This document shows positions 51,629-63,767 of a stretch of DNA of 64,000 nucleotides, in pieces. Made by a program: the position numbers and the translations under genes. Numbering within the stretch: the stretch's first letter is position 1; each line of letters opens with the position of its first letter. Source of the stretch: SCUB01 sp041918675 (lineage in GTDB: Bacteria > Pseudomonadota > Alphaproteobacteria > Rhizobiales > Xanthobacteraceae). The stretch covers positions 1 through 64,000 of the forward strand of contig JAYRVF010000003.1 in NCBI GenBank assembly GCA_041918675.1. Reading direction: 5' to 3'. The notes under the pieces are model-generated. The model had not been told where the DNA came from and searched no databases. It saw only the letters and a list, made by a program, of their open reading frames with translations.

Positions 51629-53278
51629 TCAGGTGATGACGCTCGGCGCGTCGCGGTCGGTGAAGCGCCCGATATCGGCGAGCGAGCGCGACAAGGCGAT
51701 CAACTCGCCGAGCGCGGCTTGCGTTTCTTGCATCTGTCGCGCGGGATCGGGCTCGAACCGCTCGATATAGACGCGCAGGGTCGCGCCCGCCGTGCCGGTG
51801 CCCGAAAGCCGGTAGACGACGCGCGAGCCGTCCGTGAACAGGACGCGCAGGCCCTGACCGGTCGAGTCCGAGCCGTCGACCGGATCGTGATAGGCGAAAT
51901 CGTCACCGGCCCTGACTTCGAGCGCGCCGAAGCGCCGTCCCCCGAGCGCGCCGAGGCGTCCGCGCAGGTTTTCGATCAACGCGTTGGCGCCGTCGGCGTC
52001 GACTTCCTCATAGTCGTGCCGCGAATAGTAATTGCGTCCATGCGCGGCCCAGTGCTCGCGCACGATATGCGCGACGCTCTCCTTGCGCGCGGCGAGGATG
52101 TTGAGCCAGAGCAGCACCGCCCACAGGCCGTCCTTTTCGCGCACGTGATCGGAACCGGTTCCCGCGCTCTCCTCGCCGCAGATGGTCACCAGACCGGCGT
52201 CGAGCAGATTGCCGAAGAACTTCCATCCCGTCGGCGTTTCGAACAGCGGCACGCGCAGCCGTTCGGCGACCCGGTCGGCGGCCGCGCTCGTTGGCATTGA
52301 GCGCGCGATGCCGGCAAGGCCGTGGCGATAGCCCGGCGCGAGGTGGGCGTTGGCGGCGAGGATGGCGAGCGAGTCGGACGGGGTGACGAAGCAGCCGCGC
52401 CCGATGATGAGATTGCGGTCGCCGTCGCCGTCGGAGGCGGCGCACAGGTCGGGCGACTTCGGTCCCATGGCGAGGTCGTAGAGGTGCCGGGCGTGAACCA
52501 GGTTCGGGTCGGGATGGTGCCCGCCGAAATCGGGCAGCGGCTCGCCGTTGATGACGCTGCCGGGCGCGGCACCCAGCGCGTCCTCGAGAATGACGCGCGC
52601 GTATGGTCCGGTGACCGCCGACATCGCGTCGAAGCGCATGGCGAAGCCGCCCTTGAACGCGTCGCGGATGCGGTCGAAGTCGAACAGCCGCGTCATCAGC
52701 GCGCGATAATTCTCGACCGGGTCGACGATCTCGACGCGCATGCCGCCGACCATGCGGGCGCCGATGGTGTCGAGGTCGACCGGCGGCGCATCCAGCGTCA
52801 GGTAGCGGTCGATGACGCGGCTCCGCGCGAAGATCGCCTCGGTGATCTTCTCCGGCGCCGGTCCGCCATTGCCGATATTGTATTTGATGCCGAAATCGCC
52901 GTCGGGCCCGCCGGGATTATGGCTTGCCGAGAGTACGATGCCGCCGAACGCACCGGTCGAGCGGATCAGCGCGGATACCGCCGGGGTCGAGAGAATTCCG
53001 GCGCGGCCGACGATGGCGCGGCCGAATCCGTTCGCGGCCGCGATCCGCAGCGTCGTCTGGATCGTCTCGCGATTGTGGTAGCGCCCGTCGCCGCCGACGA
53101 TCAACGTCTTGCCGCGAACGTCGCCGACGCAGTCGAAGATCGATTGGACGAAGTTCTCGACGTAATTCGCCGTCTTGAACGTCGTCACCTTCTTGCGCAG
53201 GCCCGAGGTGCCGGGGCGTTGGTCGGCGAACGGCGTGGTCGGAACCTGGCGGACGGGGGAAGCGGGCGTGTCGGTCAT
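51629..53278 (-). CDS. pgm: Phosphoglucomutase (alpha-D-glucose-phosphate-specific)
   Basis: 549 residues. LSASHNPGGPDGDFGIKYN holds the phospho-serine; DGDGDRNLIIGRG is the metal loop, GEESAGTGSDHVREKDG the sugar loop and RLSGTGTAGATLRVYIE the phosphate-binding end. Interconverts glucose 1-phosphate and glucose 6-phosphate, linking the glycogen genes around it to central metabolism. It follows glgA by 57 bp and precedes the glgX-malQ fusion by 24 bp. Confidence 0.95.
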   Translation of the reverse strand: MTDTPASPVRQVPTTPFADQRPGTSGLRKKVTTFKTANYVENFVQSIFDCVGDVRGKTLIVGGDGRYHNRETIQTTLRIAAANGFGRAIVGRAGILSTPAVSALIRSTGAFGGIVLSASHNPGGPDGDFGIKYNIGNGGPAPEKITEAIFARSRVIDRYLTLDAPPVDLDTIGARMVGGMRVEIVDPVENYRALMTRLFDFDRIRDAFKGGFAMRFDAMSAVTGPYARVILEDALGAAPGSVINGEPLPDFGGHHPDPNLVHARHLYDLAMGPKSPDLCAASDGDGDRNLIIGRGCFVTPSDSLAILAANAHLAPGYRHGLAGIARSMPTSAAADRVAERLRVPLFETPTGWKFFGNLLDAGLVTICGEESAGTGSDHVREKDGLWAVLLWLNILAARKESVAHIVREHWAAHGRNYYSRHDYEEVDADGANALIENLRGRLGALGGRRFGALEVRAGDDFAYHDPVDGSDSTGQGLRVLFTDGSRVVYRLSGTGTAGATLRVYIERFEPDPARQMQETQAALGELIALSRSLADIGRFTDRDAPSVIT

Positions 53279-53335
53279 GATCGGGCAAGTCTCTATAAAG
53301 GAGGGCTCTAACGAACACGGCGCGTCGGCGTGGGG

Positions 53336-54799
53336 TCAGCGCCTCGACGGGGAATTTTGCGCGACCTTGCGATAGAGGTCGGCGTAGTGACGGGCGGGAT
53401 TGCGCCAGGAGACATCCGTGGCCATTCCGTTTTTCTGCACGCGGCGCCACGCGGCCGGGTCGGCGAACAGCGCGGCCGCGCGGCGAAGTCCGACGGCTAG
53501 GTTGTCGCTGGTGGCGGAGCCGAACTGAATGCCGGTCGCGACATTGGCGGCGATGGCCATTTCGTTGGCGTCGACGACGCTGTCCGCAAGTCCGCCGACG
53601 CGCGAGACGATGGGGACCGCGCCATAGCGCATGGCGCAAAGCTGGGTCAGGCCGCAGGGCTCGAATCGCGACGGCACGAGGATCGCGTCGGCGCCGGCCT
53701 GGAGTTGATGGGCGAGGACCTCGTCATGTCCGATGACGACGCCGATCTGGCCGGGATGGGAATGGGCGGCGGCGCGAAAGCGCGACTGCAAATCGGCATC
53801 GCCGCTTCCCAGCACGGCGATCCGCATGCCGGCGCCCAGGATCGACGGCAGATTTTCGAGCACGAGATCGAGGCCCTTCTGCCACGACATGCGGCTGACG
53901 ATTCCGAGAACGAGCGCGTCCGGCTCGGGGTCGAGGCCGAAGCGGCGCCGCAGCGCCTCCTTGTTGTGGCGCCGCTCGCTCAGCCGCTTGCGATCGAAGG
54001 TCGCCGCGATATGCGGGTCGGCGGCCGAGTTCCACACGGTGGTATCGATGCCGTTGAGGATGCCGCTGAGCACGTCCGCGCGCGCGCGCAGCAACCCGTC
54101 GAGGCCCATGCCGGCCTCGGGTGCCTGGATTTCCATCGCGTAGGTCGGCGAAACGGTGGTGATTCGATCGGCGAGCTGCAGGCCGGCCTTGAGAAAGCCG
54201 ATGGCGCCGTAATATTCGACGCCGTCGATCGCGAAGGATTGGGTGGGCAAGCCGATCTCGGGCAGCAACTCGCGCGCGAACTGCCCCTGGAAGGCGAGAT
54301 TGTGGATGGTGACGATCGTCCCCGGACGCGGCCTGCCGTTGTATTGCATGTAGGCGGGGGCGAGCGCGGCCTGCCAGTCATGGGCGTGGAGCACGGCGGG
54401 GACAAAGGCCGGGATCGCGCCCTGGCCGATCGCCCCGGCGACGCTCGCCAGCGCGGCGAAGCGAAGGCCGTTGTCGGGCCAGTCGGCGCCGTCGGGCGCG
54501 GAATAGGGATTGCCGTCGCGGCCGTAGAGATGCGGCGCCTCGATCACGAACAGGTCGAGGCCTTCGGCGACGGCGGCCAAGACGCGCGCGCCGCCGCCGA
54601 AAAACGACTCAAGGCGGAGAACCTCCTCGGCCGCGGTCAGCGCCTTCAGGACGCCGGGATAGCCCGGCACCAGGGTCCGCGCGTCGACGCCCTCGACCTT
54701 CAACGCCGCCGGCAGCGCGCCGACGACATCGGCGAGCCCGCCGGTCTTGATGAGCGGATAGATTTCCGACGCGACCGCCAGCGCCGCGAGGCGCTTCAT
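53336..54799 (-). CDS. glgA: Glycogen synthase
   Basis: 487 residues, GT5 family. The ADP-glucose site KTGGLADVVGALPAAL is near residue 19; later motifs are HAHDWQAALAPAYM, TIHNLAFQGQF and the C-terminal PSRFEPCGLTQLCAMRYG with RVGGLADSV. It transfers glucose from ADP-glucose to alpha-1,4-glucan. It overlaps glgC by 4 bp. Confidence 0.96.
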   Translation of the reverse strand: MKRLAALAVASEIYPLIKTGGLADVVGALPAALKVEGVDARTLVPGYPGVLKALTAAEEVLRLESFFGGGARVLAAVAEGLDLFVIEAPHLYGRDGNPYSAPDGADWPDNGLRFAALASVAGAIGQGAIPAFVPAVLHAHDWQAALAPAYMQYNGRPRPGTIVTIHNLAFQGQFARELLPEIGLPTQSFAIDGVEYYGAIGFLKAGLQLADRITTVSPTYAMEIQAPEAGMGLDGLLRARADVLSGILNGIDTTVWNSAADPHIAATFDRKRLSERRHNKEALRRRFGLDPEPDALVLGIVSRMSWQKGLDLVLENLPSILGAGMRIAVLGSGDADLQSRFRAAAHSHPGQIGVVIGHDEVLAHQLQAGADAILVPSRFEPCGLTQLCAMRYGAVPIVSRVGGLADSVVDANEMAIAANVATGIQFGSATSDNLAVGLRRAAALFADPAAWRRVQKNGMATDVSWRNPARHYADLYRKVAQNSPSRR

Positions 54800-56058
54800 G
54801 CGGACAGCCTGTCGATCATGGGCTGGGTGATCAGGCAGATGCCCTGCTCGGTGCGGCGGAATCTCTTGGCGTCGAGCTCGGGATCCTCACCCACCACCAG
54901 ACCCTCCGGAATGCGCACGCCGCGATCGATGATGACGTTCTTCAGCCGCGTCCTGCGACCGACGTCAACATAGGGAAGAATGACGGTGTTTTCAATTTTC
55001 GAATAGGAGTGAACATGCACGCCGGTGAACAGCAGCGTGCGGCGCAGCGTCGCGCCGGAAATGATGCAGGCGCCGGAGACGAGCGAGGAGATGGCTTCGC
55101 CCCGTCGTCCGATCTCGTCGTGCACGAATTTCGCCGGCGGCGTGATCTCGCCATAGGTCCAGATCGGCCAGGCGCGGTCGTGCAGGTCGAGTTGCGGCAC
55201 GACGTCGGTCAGGTCGATATTGGCCGCCCAATAGGCGTCCAGCGTGCCGACGTCGCGCCAATAGCTGCGCATCTCGGCGTGGGAGCGCACGCAGGAGCGG
55301 CTGAACTGGTGCGCCACCGCGCGCCCGTTGGCCACGAGATAGGGGATGATATCCTTGCCGAAATCGTGGCTGGAGTTGGGATCGGCCGCGTCGCGCTTGA
55401 GCTGGTCGAACAGGAACTTGGACTCGAACACGTAGATGCCCATGCTGGCGAGCGCGGTGTCCGGCTTGCCGGGCATGGCCGGCGGATCGTCCGGCTTTTC
55501 CAGGAAGGAGACGATCCGGTCGTTTTCATCCACATGCATGACGCCGAAACCGCTCGCTTCCGCGCGCGGGACTTCCAGGCAGCCCACGGTCACGTCGGCG
55601 CCCTGCTCGACATGCTGGTCGAGCATGCGCGCGTAATCCATCTTGTAGATGTGATCTCCGGCCAGCAGCACGATGTATTGGGTGTCGTGGCTCTCGACGA
55701 TGTCGATGTTCTGATAGACCGCGTCGGCCGTGCCGAGGTACCACTGCTCCTCGGAGATGCGCTGGCTCGCCGGCAGAATGTCGAAGCTTTCGTTTCGCTC
55801 CGGGCGGAAGAAGTTCCAGCCCATCTGCAGATGCCGGATCAGGCTGTGCGCCTTGTATTGGGTGGCGACGGCGATGCGGCGGATGCCGGAATTGAGCGCG
55901 TTGGAAAGCGTGAAGTCGATAATGCGCGACTTGCCGCCGAAATAGACCGCCGGCTTGGCCCGGCGATCGGTGAGTTCCATCAGTCGGCTGCCGCGTCCGC
56001 CCGCCAGCACGAAGGCGAGCGCGTGACGCGCGAGCGGTTCACTTCCGGTCGAGCGCAT
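54796..56058 (-). CDS. glgC: Glucose-1-phosphate adenylyltransferase
   Basis: 420 residues from the ATG at 56058, preceded by GGGAGGAGAAGG. FVLAGGRGSRLMELTDRRAKPAV is the nucleotide loop, YLGTADAVYQN and IVLLAGDHIYKMDY the catalytic core, and a left-handed helix C-terminal domain (KIENTVILPYVDVG ... RTRLKNVIID) follows. Makes ADP-glucose from glucose 1-phosphate and ATP, the committed step of glycogen synthesis. Confidence 0.96.
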   Translation of the reverse strand: MRSTGSEPLARHALAFVLAGGRGSRLMELTDRRAKPAVYFGGKSRIIDFTLSNALNSGIRRIAVATQYKAHSLIRHLQMGWNFFRPERNESFDILPASQRISEEQWYLGTADAVYQNIDIVESHDTQYIVLLAGDHIYKMDYARMLDQHVEQGADVTVGCLEVPRAEASGFGVMHVDENDRIVSFLEKPDDPPAMPGKPDTALASMGIYVFESKFLFDQLKRDAADPNSSHDFGKDIIPYLVANGRAVAHQFSRSCVRSHAEMRSYWRDVGTLDAYWAANIDLTDVVPQLDLHDRAWPIWTYGEITPPAKFVHDEIGRRGEAISSLVSGACIISGATLRRTLLFTGVHVHSYSKIENTVILPYVDVGRRTRLKNVIIDRGVRIPEGLVVGEDPELDAKRFRRTEQGICLITQPMIDRLSA

Positions 56059-56118
56059 CCTTCTCCTCCCTTGAGTTCTGAATTCTTGAGATACGGGGGC
56101 CGGGCGCAATGATCGGCA

Positions 56119-58317
56119 TCAATCACCGTCGAATTCGAGCAGGATCGTCGACAGGGGCGGCAGCGTGAGCTCGCAGGAGGCGGGCAGGCCGTGGGCGGGA
56201 TGGGCGGTCGCGGTGACGGCCCCGAAATTGCCGTGGCCGGTGCCGCCATAAGCCGTCGCGTCCGAATTGAGGATTTCGCGCCATCCGCCCGCTTTCGGCA
56301 GCCCGACGCGGTAGCGCTCGCGCGGAACCGGGGTGAAATTGGCGATGGCCGCGACCGGCGGGTCATCCGGCGCGCCCAACCGCAGCCACGCCAGCACCGA
56401 CTGCGCCGCGTCGTCGACGACGATCCAGCGGAAGCCCTCGGCCTCGCAATCCCGTCGGTGCAGGGCGGGAACCGCGCGATAAACGCGGTTGAGGTCGCGC
56501 ACCAGCGCTTGCATTCCCCGGTGCGGGGCGTGGTCGAGCAGCGGCCAGTCGAGGCCGGTATCGAAATTCCATTCGCCGGTCTGGGCGAATTCCTGCCCCA
56601 TGAACAGGAGCTTCTTGCCGGGATGGGCCCACATGAACGCGTAATAGGCGCGCGTGGTCGCGAATTTCCGCCAGGAATCGCCCGGCATCTTGTTCACGAT
56701 CGAGCCTTTGCCGTGGACGACCTCGTCATGCGACAAAGGCAGGATGAAATTCTCGGCGAAGGCATAGAGCAGGCCGAAGGTCAGTCGCTCGTGATGCCAG
56801 CGGCGATGGACCGGATCACGCTTCATGTAGTCGAGCGTGTCGTTCATCCAGCCCATGTTCCACTTGAAGCCGAAGCCGAGGCCGCCGGCGCTGGTGGGAT
56901 GCGACACGCCGCGCCAGGCGGTCGACTCCTCGGCGATCATCAGCGCGCCGGGATAGGCGGCGTGGACGAGTTCGTTGACGCGCTGAAGAAATCGCACCGC
57001 GTCGCGGTTGTCGTTGCTTCCGTCGGGATTGGGCAGCCATTCACCGGCCTTGCGCGAGTAGTCGAGGTAGAGCATCGAGGCGACCGCGTCGACGCGCAGG
57101 CCGTCGACGTGGAAACGATCGAACCAGTAGAGCGCGCTGGCGGCCAGGAACGCGGCCACTTCGTTGCGGCCGAAATCGTAGATCGCGGTGTGCCAGTCCG
57201 GGTGAAATCCACGCTTGGGATCGGCGTGCTCGTAGAGGGGGCCGCCGTCGAAACGGGACAGGCCGTGAATGTCGGTCGGAAAATGCGCCGGCACCCAGTC
57301 GATGATCACGCCGATTCCGGCCCGATGCGCCCGGTCGATGAAGCGCGCGAATTCCTTCGGTTCGCCGAAGCGGCGCGTCGGCGCGAACAGGCCGATCGGT
57401 TGGTAGCCCCATGAGGCGTCGAGCGGATGCTCGTTGATGGGCATCAGTTCGATATGGGTGAAGCCGAGATCGGCGACGTAGGGAATGAGCGCGTCGCCGA
57501 GTTCGTCATAGTCGAGAAAGCGATTGTCCTCTCCCCGGCGCCACGAGCCGAGATGGACCTCGTAGATCGAAATCGGGGCGCGGTGCGCCACGACCGCGCC
57601 GCGCGCCGTCATATGGTCGTCGTCGCTCCAGACGAAATTGTCGGTGCGCGCGACGACCGAGGCCGTGGATGGACGCAGTTCGGCGGCGAAGCCGAACGGG
57701 TCGGCCTTGAGCGGCAGCAACGCGCCGTCGGCGCCGACGATTTCGTATTTGTAATTGGTGCCCTCGCCGACCTCGGGCGCGAAGATTTCCCAGATGCCGC
57801 TGTCGACGCGCTTGCGCATCTGGTGGAGGCGCCCGTCCCAATGATTGAAGTCGCCGACCACGGAGACGCGCCGCGCGTTCGGCGCCCAGACGGCAAACAG
57901 CGTGCCGTCGACGCCCTCATGGCGCATCGGGTGGGCGCCGAGGCGCTCGTAAAGCCGGCGGTGCGTGCCCTCGACCAGGAGATAATCGTCCATCGGGCCG
58001 AGCACCGGCCCGTGCGCGTAAGGATCGCGGAACGTCCAGGTATCCGCGCCGCGCCGGGCCCGCAGCCGGTAGCCGGCGCGATCGAACGGCCCGCGCACCA
58101 ATCCCTCGAAGGCGCCGGCGCCGCGCGGCGCCAGGTCGGCGAGGCGCGCGCCGTTCGCGTCGAGGACGGTCACGCCCTCGGCGCCGGGAACGAAGGCGCG
58201 GATGGCATGGCCGCCGGCGACCTGGTGCGGACCGAGCACGGCGAAGGGATCGGCGTGAAGCGCCCCCGCGATGGCGGCAATGTCGGCATCGGCCGCGCGC
58301 CAGCTCTCGGGAGCCAT
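56119..58317 (-). CDS. glgB: 1,4-alpha-glucan branching enzyme
   Basis: 732 residues from the ATG at 58317, with TGAGGAC upstream. An N-terminal domain (PFAVLGPHQV), a CBM48 module (VWAPNARRVSVVGDFNHWDG) and a GH13 barrel with DGLRVDAVASMLYLDYSR (nucleophile), LMIAEESTAW (Glu) and LPLSHDEVVHGKGS (Asp) are present. Forms alpha-1,6 branches in glycogen. It follows glgP by 7 bp and precedes glgC by 60 bp. Confidence 0.96.
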   Translation of the reverse strand: MAPESWRAADADIAAIAGALHADPFAVLGPHQVAGGHAIRAFVPGAEGVTVLDANGARLADLAPRGAGAFEGLVRGPFDRAGYRLRARRGADTWTFRDPYAHGPVLGPMDDYLLVEGTHRRLYERLGAHPMRHEGVDGTLFAVWAPNARRVSVVGDFNHWDGRLHQMRKRVDSGIWEIFAPEVGEGTNYKYEIVGADGALLPLKADPFGFAAELRPSTASVVARTDNFVWSDDDHMTARGAVVAHRAPISIYEVHLGSWRRGEDNRFLDYDELGDALIPYVADLGFTHIELMPINEHPLDASWGYQPIGLFAPTRRFGEPKEFARFIDRAHRAGIGVIIDWVPAHFPTDIHGLSRFDGGPLYEHADPKRGFHPDWHTAIYDFGRNEVAAFLAASALYWFDRFHVDGLRVDAVASMLYLDYSRKAGEWLPNPDGSNDNRDAVRFLQRVNELVHAAYPGALMIAEESTAWRGVSHPTSAGGLGFGFKWNMGWMNDTLDYMKRDPVHRRWHHERLTFGLLYAFAENFILPLSHDEVVHGKGSIVNKMPGDSWRKFATTRAYYAFMWAHPGKKLLFMGQEFAQTGEWNFDTGLDWPLLDHAPHRGMQALVRDLNRVYRAVPALHRRDCEAEGFRWIVVDDAAQSVLAWLRLGAPDDPPVAAIANFTPVPRERYRVGLPKAGGWREILNSDATAYGGTGHGNFGAVTATAHPAHGLPASCELTLPPLSTILLEFDGD

Positions 58318-58324
58318 GTTGTCC

Positions 58325-60790
58325 TCACCCACTCGGCGGAACGGAAACGTTCCAGATTTCGCCGGCGTATTCGCGGATCGCGCGATCCGACGAGAACCAG
58401 CCGACATTGGCCGTGTTCAGCACGCTCGCGCGCCACCACGACTTGCGATCGCGCCAACGCGCCTCGACGGCGCGCTGCGCCTTGTAATAGGCGTCGAAGT
58501 CGGCCGACACCATGAAATGATCGTGATAGGTCAGCGCGTCGACGAGGCCGGTGAAGCGGTCGCGGTCATCGGGCGAGAAAACGCCGCTGGCGATGGAGTC
58601 GAGCACTTCGCGCAGCACCGGCGTGGCCGCGATCGTCTCGCGCGCGTCGATCCCCTTGGCGCGGCGCGCCTGCACCTCCGGCGCGGTCATGCCGAAGATG
58701 ACGATGTTATCCGGCCCGACCCGGTCGCTGATCTCGACATTGGCGCCGTCGAGCGTGCCGATGGTCAAGGCGCCATTGAGCGCGAATTTCATGTTGCCCG
58801 TGCCCGAGGCTTCCATGCCGGCGGTCGAAATCTGCTCGGAAAGATCGGCGGCGGGAATGATCGCCTCGGCGAGGCTGACATTGTAGTTCGGCAGAAACAC
58901 CACCTTGAGCAGGTCGCGCACGGTCGGGTCGGCGTTGATCACGCGGGCGACGTCGTGGATCAGCTTGATGATGAGCTTGGCCTGATGATAGTTGGTCGCG
59001 GCCTTGCCGGCGAAGATCTTCACCCGCGGCACGAAATCGCGCGTCGGTTGGGCGCGGATGTCGTTATAGAGGGCGATCGTCTCGAGGACGTTGAGAAGCT
59101 GGCGTTTGTATTCGTGGAAGCGCTTGATCTGCACGTCGAACAGCGCCTGCGGATCGACCTTGATCAGGAGCCGATCGGCGATGAGCTCGGCGAGGCGCTC
59201 CTTATTGGCCTGGCGCGCGGCCGCCCAGCGGCCCTGCAGCGCCTTGTCGCCGGCGAGGCCCGCCAATCGCGAAAGCCGGTCGGTGTCATCGCGGAATTCC
59301 GGTCCGATAGCCTCGCCGATGACGCGGGTGAGCCCGGGATTGGCCTCGAACAGCCAGCGGCGGAAGGTGATCCCGTTCGTCTTGTTGACGATGCGGTCGG
59401 GGTAGAGTTCGTGCATCGAGCGGAACACGGTCTCCTTGAGGAGATCGGTGTGGAGCTGCGATACGCCGTTGACCTTGCGCGAGCCCAGGAAGGCCAGATT
59501 TCCCATGCGCACCTGGCGGCCATTGTGCTCGTCGATCAGCGAGACGGAGGACAGGAAGCCCTGGTCGCCGCGCCCGGCCTCGCGCAGCGAGTCCAGATGC
59601 AGCGCGTTGATGAGATAGATGATCTGCATGTGGCGCGGCAGAAGCCGCTCCATCATCGGCACCGGCCAGCTTTCGAGCGCCTCCGGCAGCAGCGTGTGGT
59701 TGGTGTAGGAGAAGGTCGCGCGGGTGATGGCCCAGGCCGCCTGCCATTCCAGTCCATGAACGTCGATCAACAGCCGCATCAATTCGGCGACGCCGATGGC
59801 CGGGTGCGTGTCGTTGAGCTGGATCGCGACCTTATCGGCGAGCCGGGTAATGTCGCCATCCTGCTTGAGATGGCGGCGGATCAGGTCCTGCAGCGAGGCG
59901 GAGGCGAAGAAAAATTCCTGCCTCAGCCGCAATTCCTCGCCGGCCGGCGTGATGTCGGCCGGATACAGCACCTTCGAAATCGATTCGGCGCGGACCTGAT
60001 TGGCGTAGGCGCCGATATAGTCGCCCTGGTTGAACGCGTCGAGCCGCAGCGGGTCGGCCGCGCGCGCCGACCACAGCCGCAGCGTGTTCACATGCGCGCC
60101 GCGCCAGCCGACGATCGGCACGTCATAGGCGACCGCCTCGACCGTCTCCGACGGTTTCCAGACATGGGCGATCGCGCCGTTGGGACGATGCACCACATCC
60201 ACCGAGCCGCCGAAATTGACGGCGTAATGCAATTCCGGACGCGGAAATTCCCACGGGTTGCCGTAGTCGAGCCAGTGCTCGGGAAATTCGTGCTGCCAGC
60301 CGTCCTTGATGGTCTGGACGAACAGGCCGTGGTCGTAGCGGATGCCGTAGCCGTGCGCGGCGATCGACAAGGTCGCCATGCTTTCCATGAAACAGGCCGC
60401 GAGCCGGCCCAAGCCGCCATTGCCGAGCGCGGCGTCGGGCTCGAGCGTGCGCAGGCGATCGAGGTCGACGTCGAGTTCGGCGAGGGCCGCGCGCATCGCC
60501 TCGGTGAGGCCGAGATTGGACAGCGAGTCCATCAGCAGGCGGCCGATCAGGAATTCCAACGAAAGATAGTACACCCGCCGCCGATCCTCGGCGTAGCCCG
60601 CCTTGGCCGACACCATCCAGCGCTCGACGATGCGGTCGCGCACGGCCAGCACCGTGGCGATCAGCCAATCGCGCTCGCTCGCCGCGCTCCGGTCCTTGCT
60701 GATGCTGAAGGTCAAATGGCGCAGCACCGCCTCGCGCAGGCTGTCGCTCTCGGATGATGTCGCGCGCGGCGACTTAACTTCCTCAATCAT
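58325..60790 (-). CDS. glgP: Glycogen phosphorylase
   Basis: 821 residues, GT35 family. The PLP lysine is in EASGTGNMKFALNGALTIG near residue 665; LGNGGLGRLAACFMES and GYGIRYDHGLFVQ are other family motifs. Releases glucose 1-phosphate from glycogen chain ends. First gene of the operon; the 147-bp space to the divergent copA gene must hold its promoter, and no good ribosome binding site precedes the ATG. Confidence 0.96.
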   Translation of the reverse strand: MIEEVKSPRATSSESDSLREAVLRHLTFSISKDRSAASERDWLIATVLAVRDRIVERWMVSAKAGYAEDRRRVYYLSLEFLIGRLLMDSLSNLGLTEAMRAALAELDVDLDRLRTLEPDAALGNGGLGRLAACFMESMATLSIAAHGYGIRYDHGLFVQTIKDGWQHEFPEHWLDYGNPWEFPRPELHYAVNFGGSVDVVHRPNGAIAHVWKPSETVEAVAYDVPIVGWRGAHVNTLRLWSARAADPLRLDAFNQGDYIGAYANQVRAESISKVLYPADITPAGEELRLRQEFFFASASLQDLIRRHLKQDGDITRLADKVAIQLNDTHPAIGVAELMRLLIDVHGLEWQAAWAITRATFSYTNHTLLPEALESWPVPMMERLLPRHMQIIYLINALHLDSLREAGRGDQGFLSSVSLIDEHNGRQVRMGNLAFLGSRKVNGVSQLHTDLLKETVFRSMHELYPDRIVNKTNGITFRRWLFEANPGLTRVIGEAIGPEFRDDTDRLSRLAGLAGDKALQGRWAAARQANKERLAELIADRLLIKVDPQALFDVQIKRFHEYKRQLLNVLETIALYNDIRAQPTRDFVPRVKIFAGKAATNYHQAKLIIKLIHDVARVINADPTVRDLLKVVFLPNYNVSLAEAIIPAADLSEQISTAGMEASGTGNMKFALNGALTIGTLDGANVEISDRVGPDNIVIFGMTAPEVQARRAKGIDARETIAATPVLREVLDSIASGVFSPDDRDRFTGLVDALTYHDHFMVSADFDAYYKAQRAVEARWRDRKSWWRASVLNTANVGWFSSDRAIREYAGEIWNVSVPPSG

Positions 60791-60886
60791 TGTAAAGTCT
60801 TAGGAGTTTTCGCCGGTGTTCGTCCAGCGCAAATTGAAGGGATGGGGGCGAGCCCGCAAGGCGATCTCTTGAGCATCCCCATCTAC

Positions 60887-60917
60887 TTGACCTTCCAAGC
60901 ATGGCAAGCCCGATTCT
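60887..60917 (+). promoter_or_regulatory. MerR/CueR-type promoter of copA
   Basis: TTGACC at 60887-60892, then a 19-base spacer containing the interrupted palindrome CTTCCA-agca-TGGCAAG, then GATTCT at 60912-60917. An over-long 19-base spacer with a dyad inside is the mark of promoters activated by CueR, and a cueR gene lies in the same cluster. Confidence 0.55.
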
Positions 60918-60937
60918 ATGCTGGGATTTGAGCCGAG

Positions 60938-63457
<2,520 letters not shown>

Positions 63458-63557
63458 AGCGGCGGCGACATCGCCCTGGCGACGCGGATAAGGGACGCGG
63501 GGCGGATCGGGCCGAAAGGATTTTGCGACCCACGAAAGGAAATGGAGAGAGAACGAA

Positions 63558-63767
63558 ATGACGACGGTGGTTTTTCAGGTCGACAAGATGTCGTGCAAGA
63601 ATTGCGCGAAGCACGTCACGGAAGCGATCCAGTCGGCGCAGCCGGGCGCGCAAGTCGATGTCGACCTCGCGAGCGGCAAGGTTTCGGTGAGCGGAACGCC
63701 CGCCGCGTCGGACAAGATCGTCAAGGCGGTCGAGGAGGCGGGTTATCCCGCGCGCCTGGCCGGCTGA
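63558..63767 (+). CDS. copZ: CopZ-like heavy-metal-associated copper chaperone
   Basis: 69 residues, a single ferredoxin-fold heavy-metal domain with the metal loop MSCKNC and the usual C-terminal EEAGYPARL. Carries Cu(I) to CopA or CueR in the cytoplasm. GGAGAGAG precedes the ATG. Its 3' end overlaps the convergent cueR by 25 bp. Confidence 0.93.
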   Translation: MTTVVFQVDKMSCKNCAKHVTEAIQSAQPGAQVDVDLASGKVSVSGTPAASDKIVKAVEEAGYPARLAG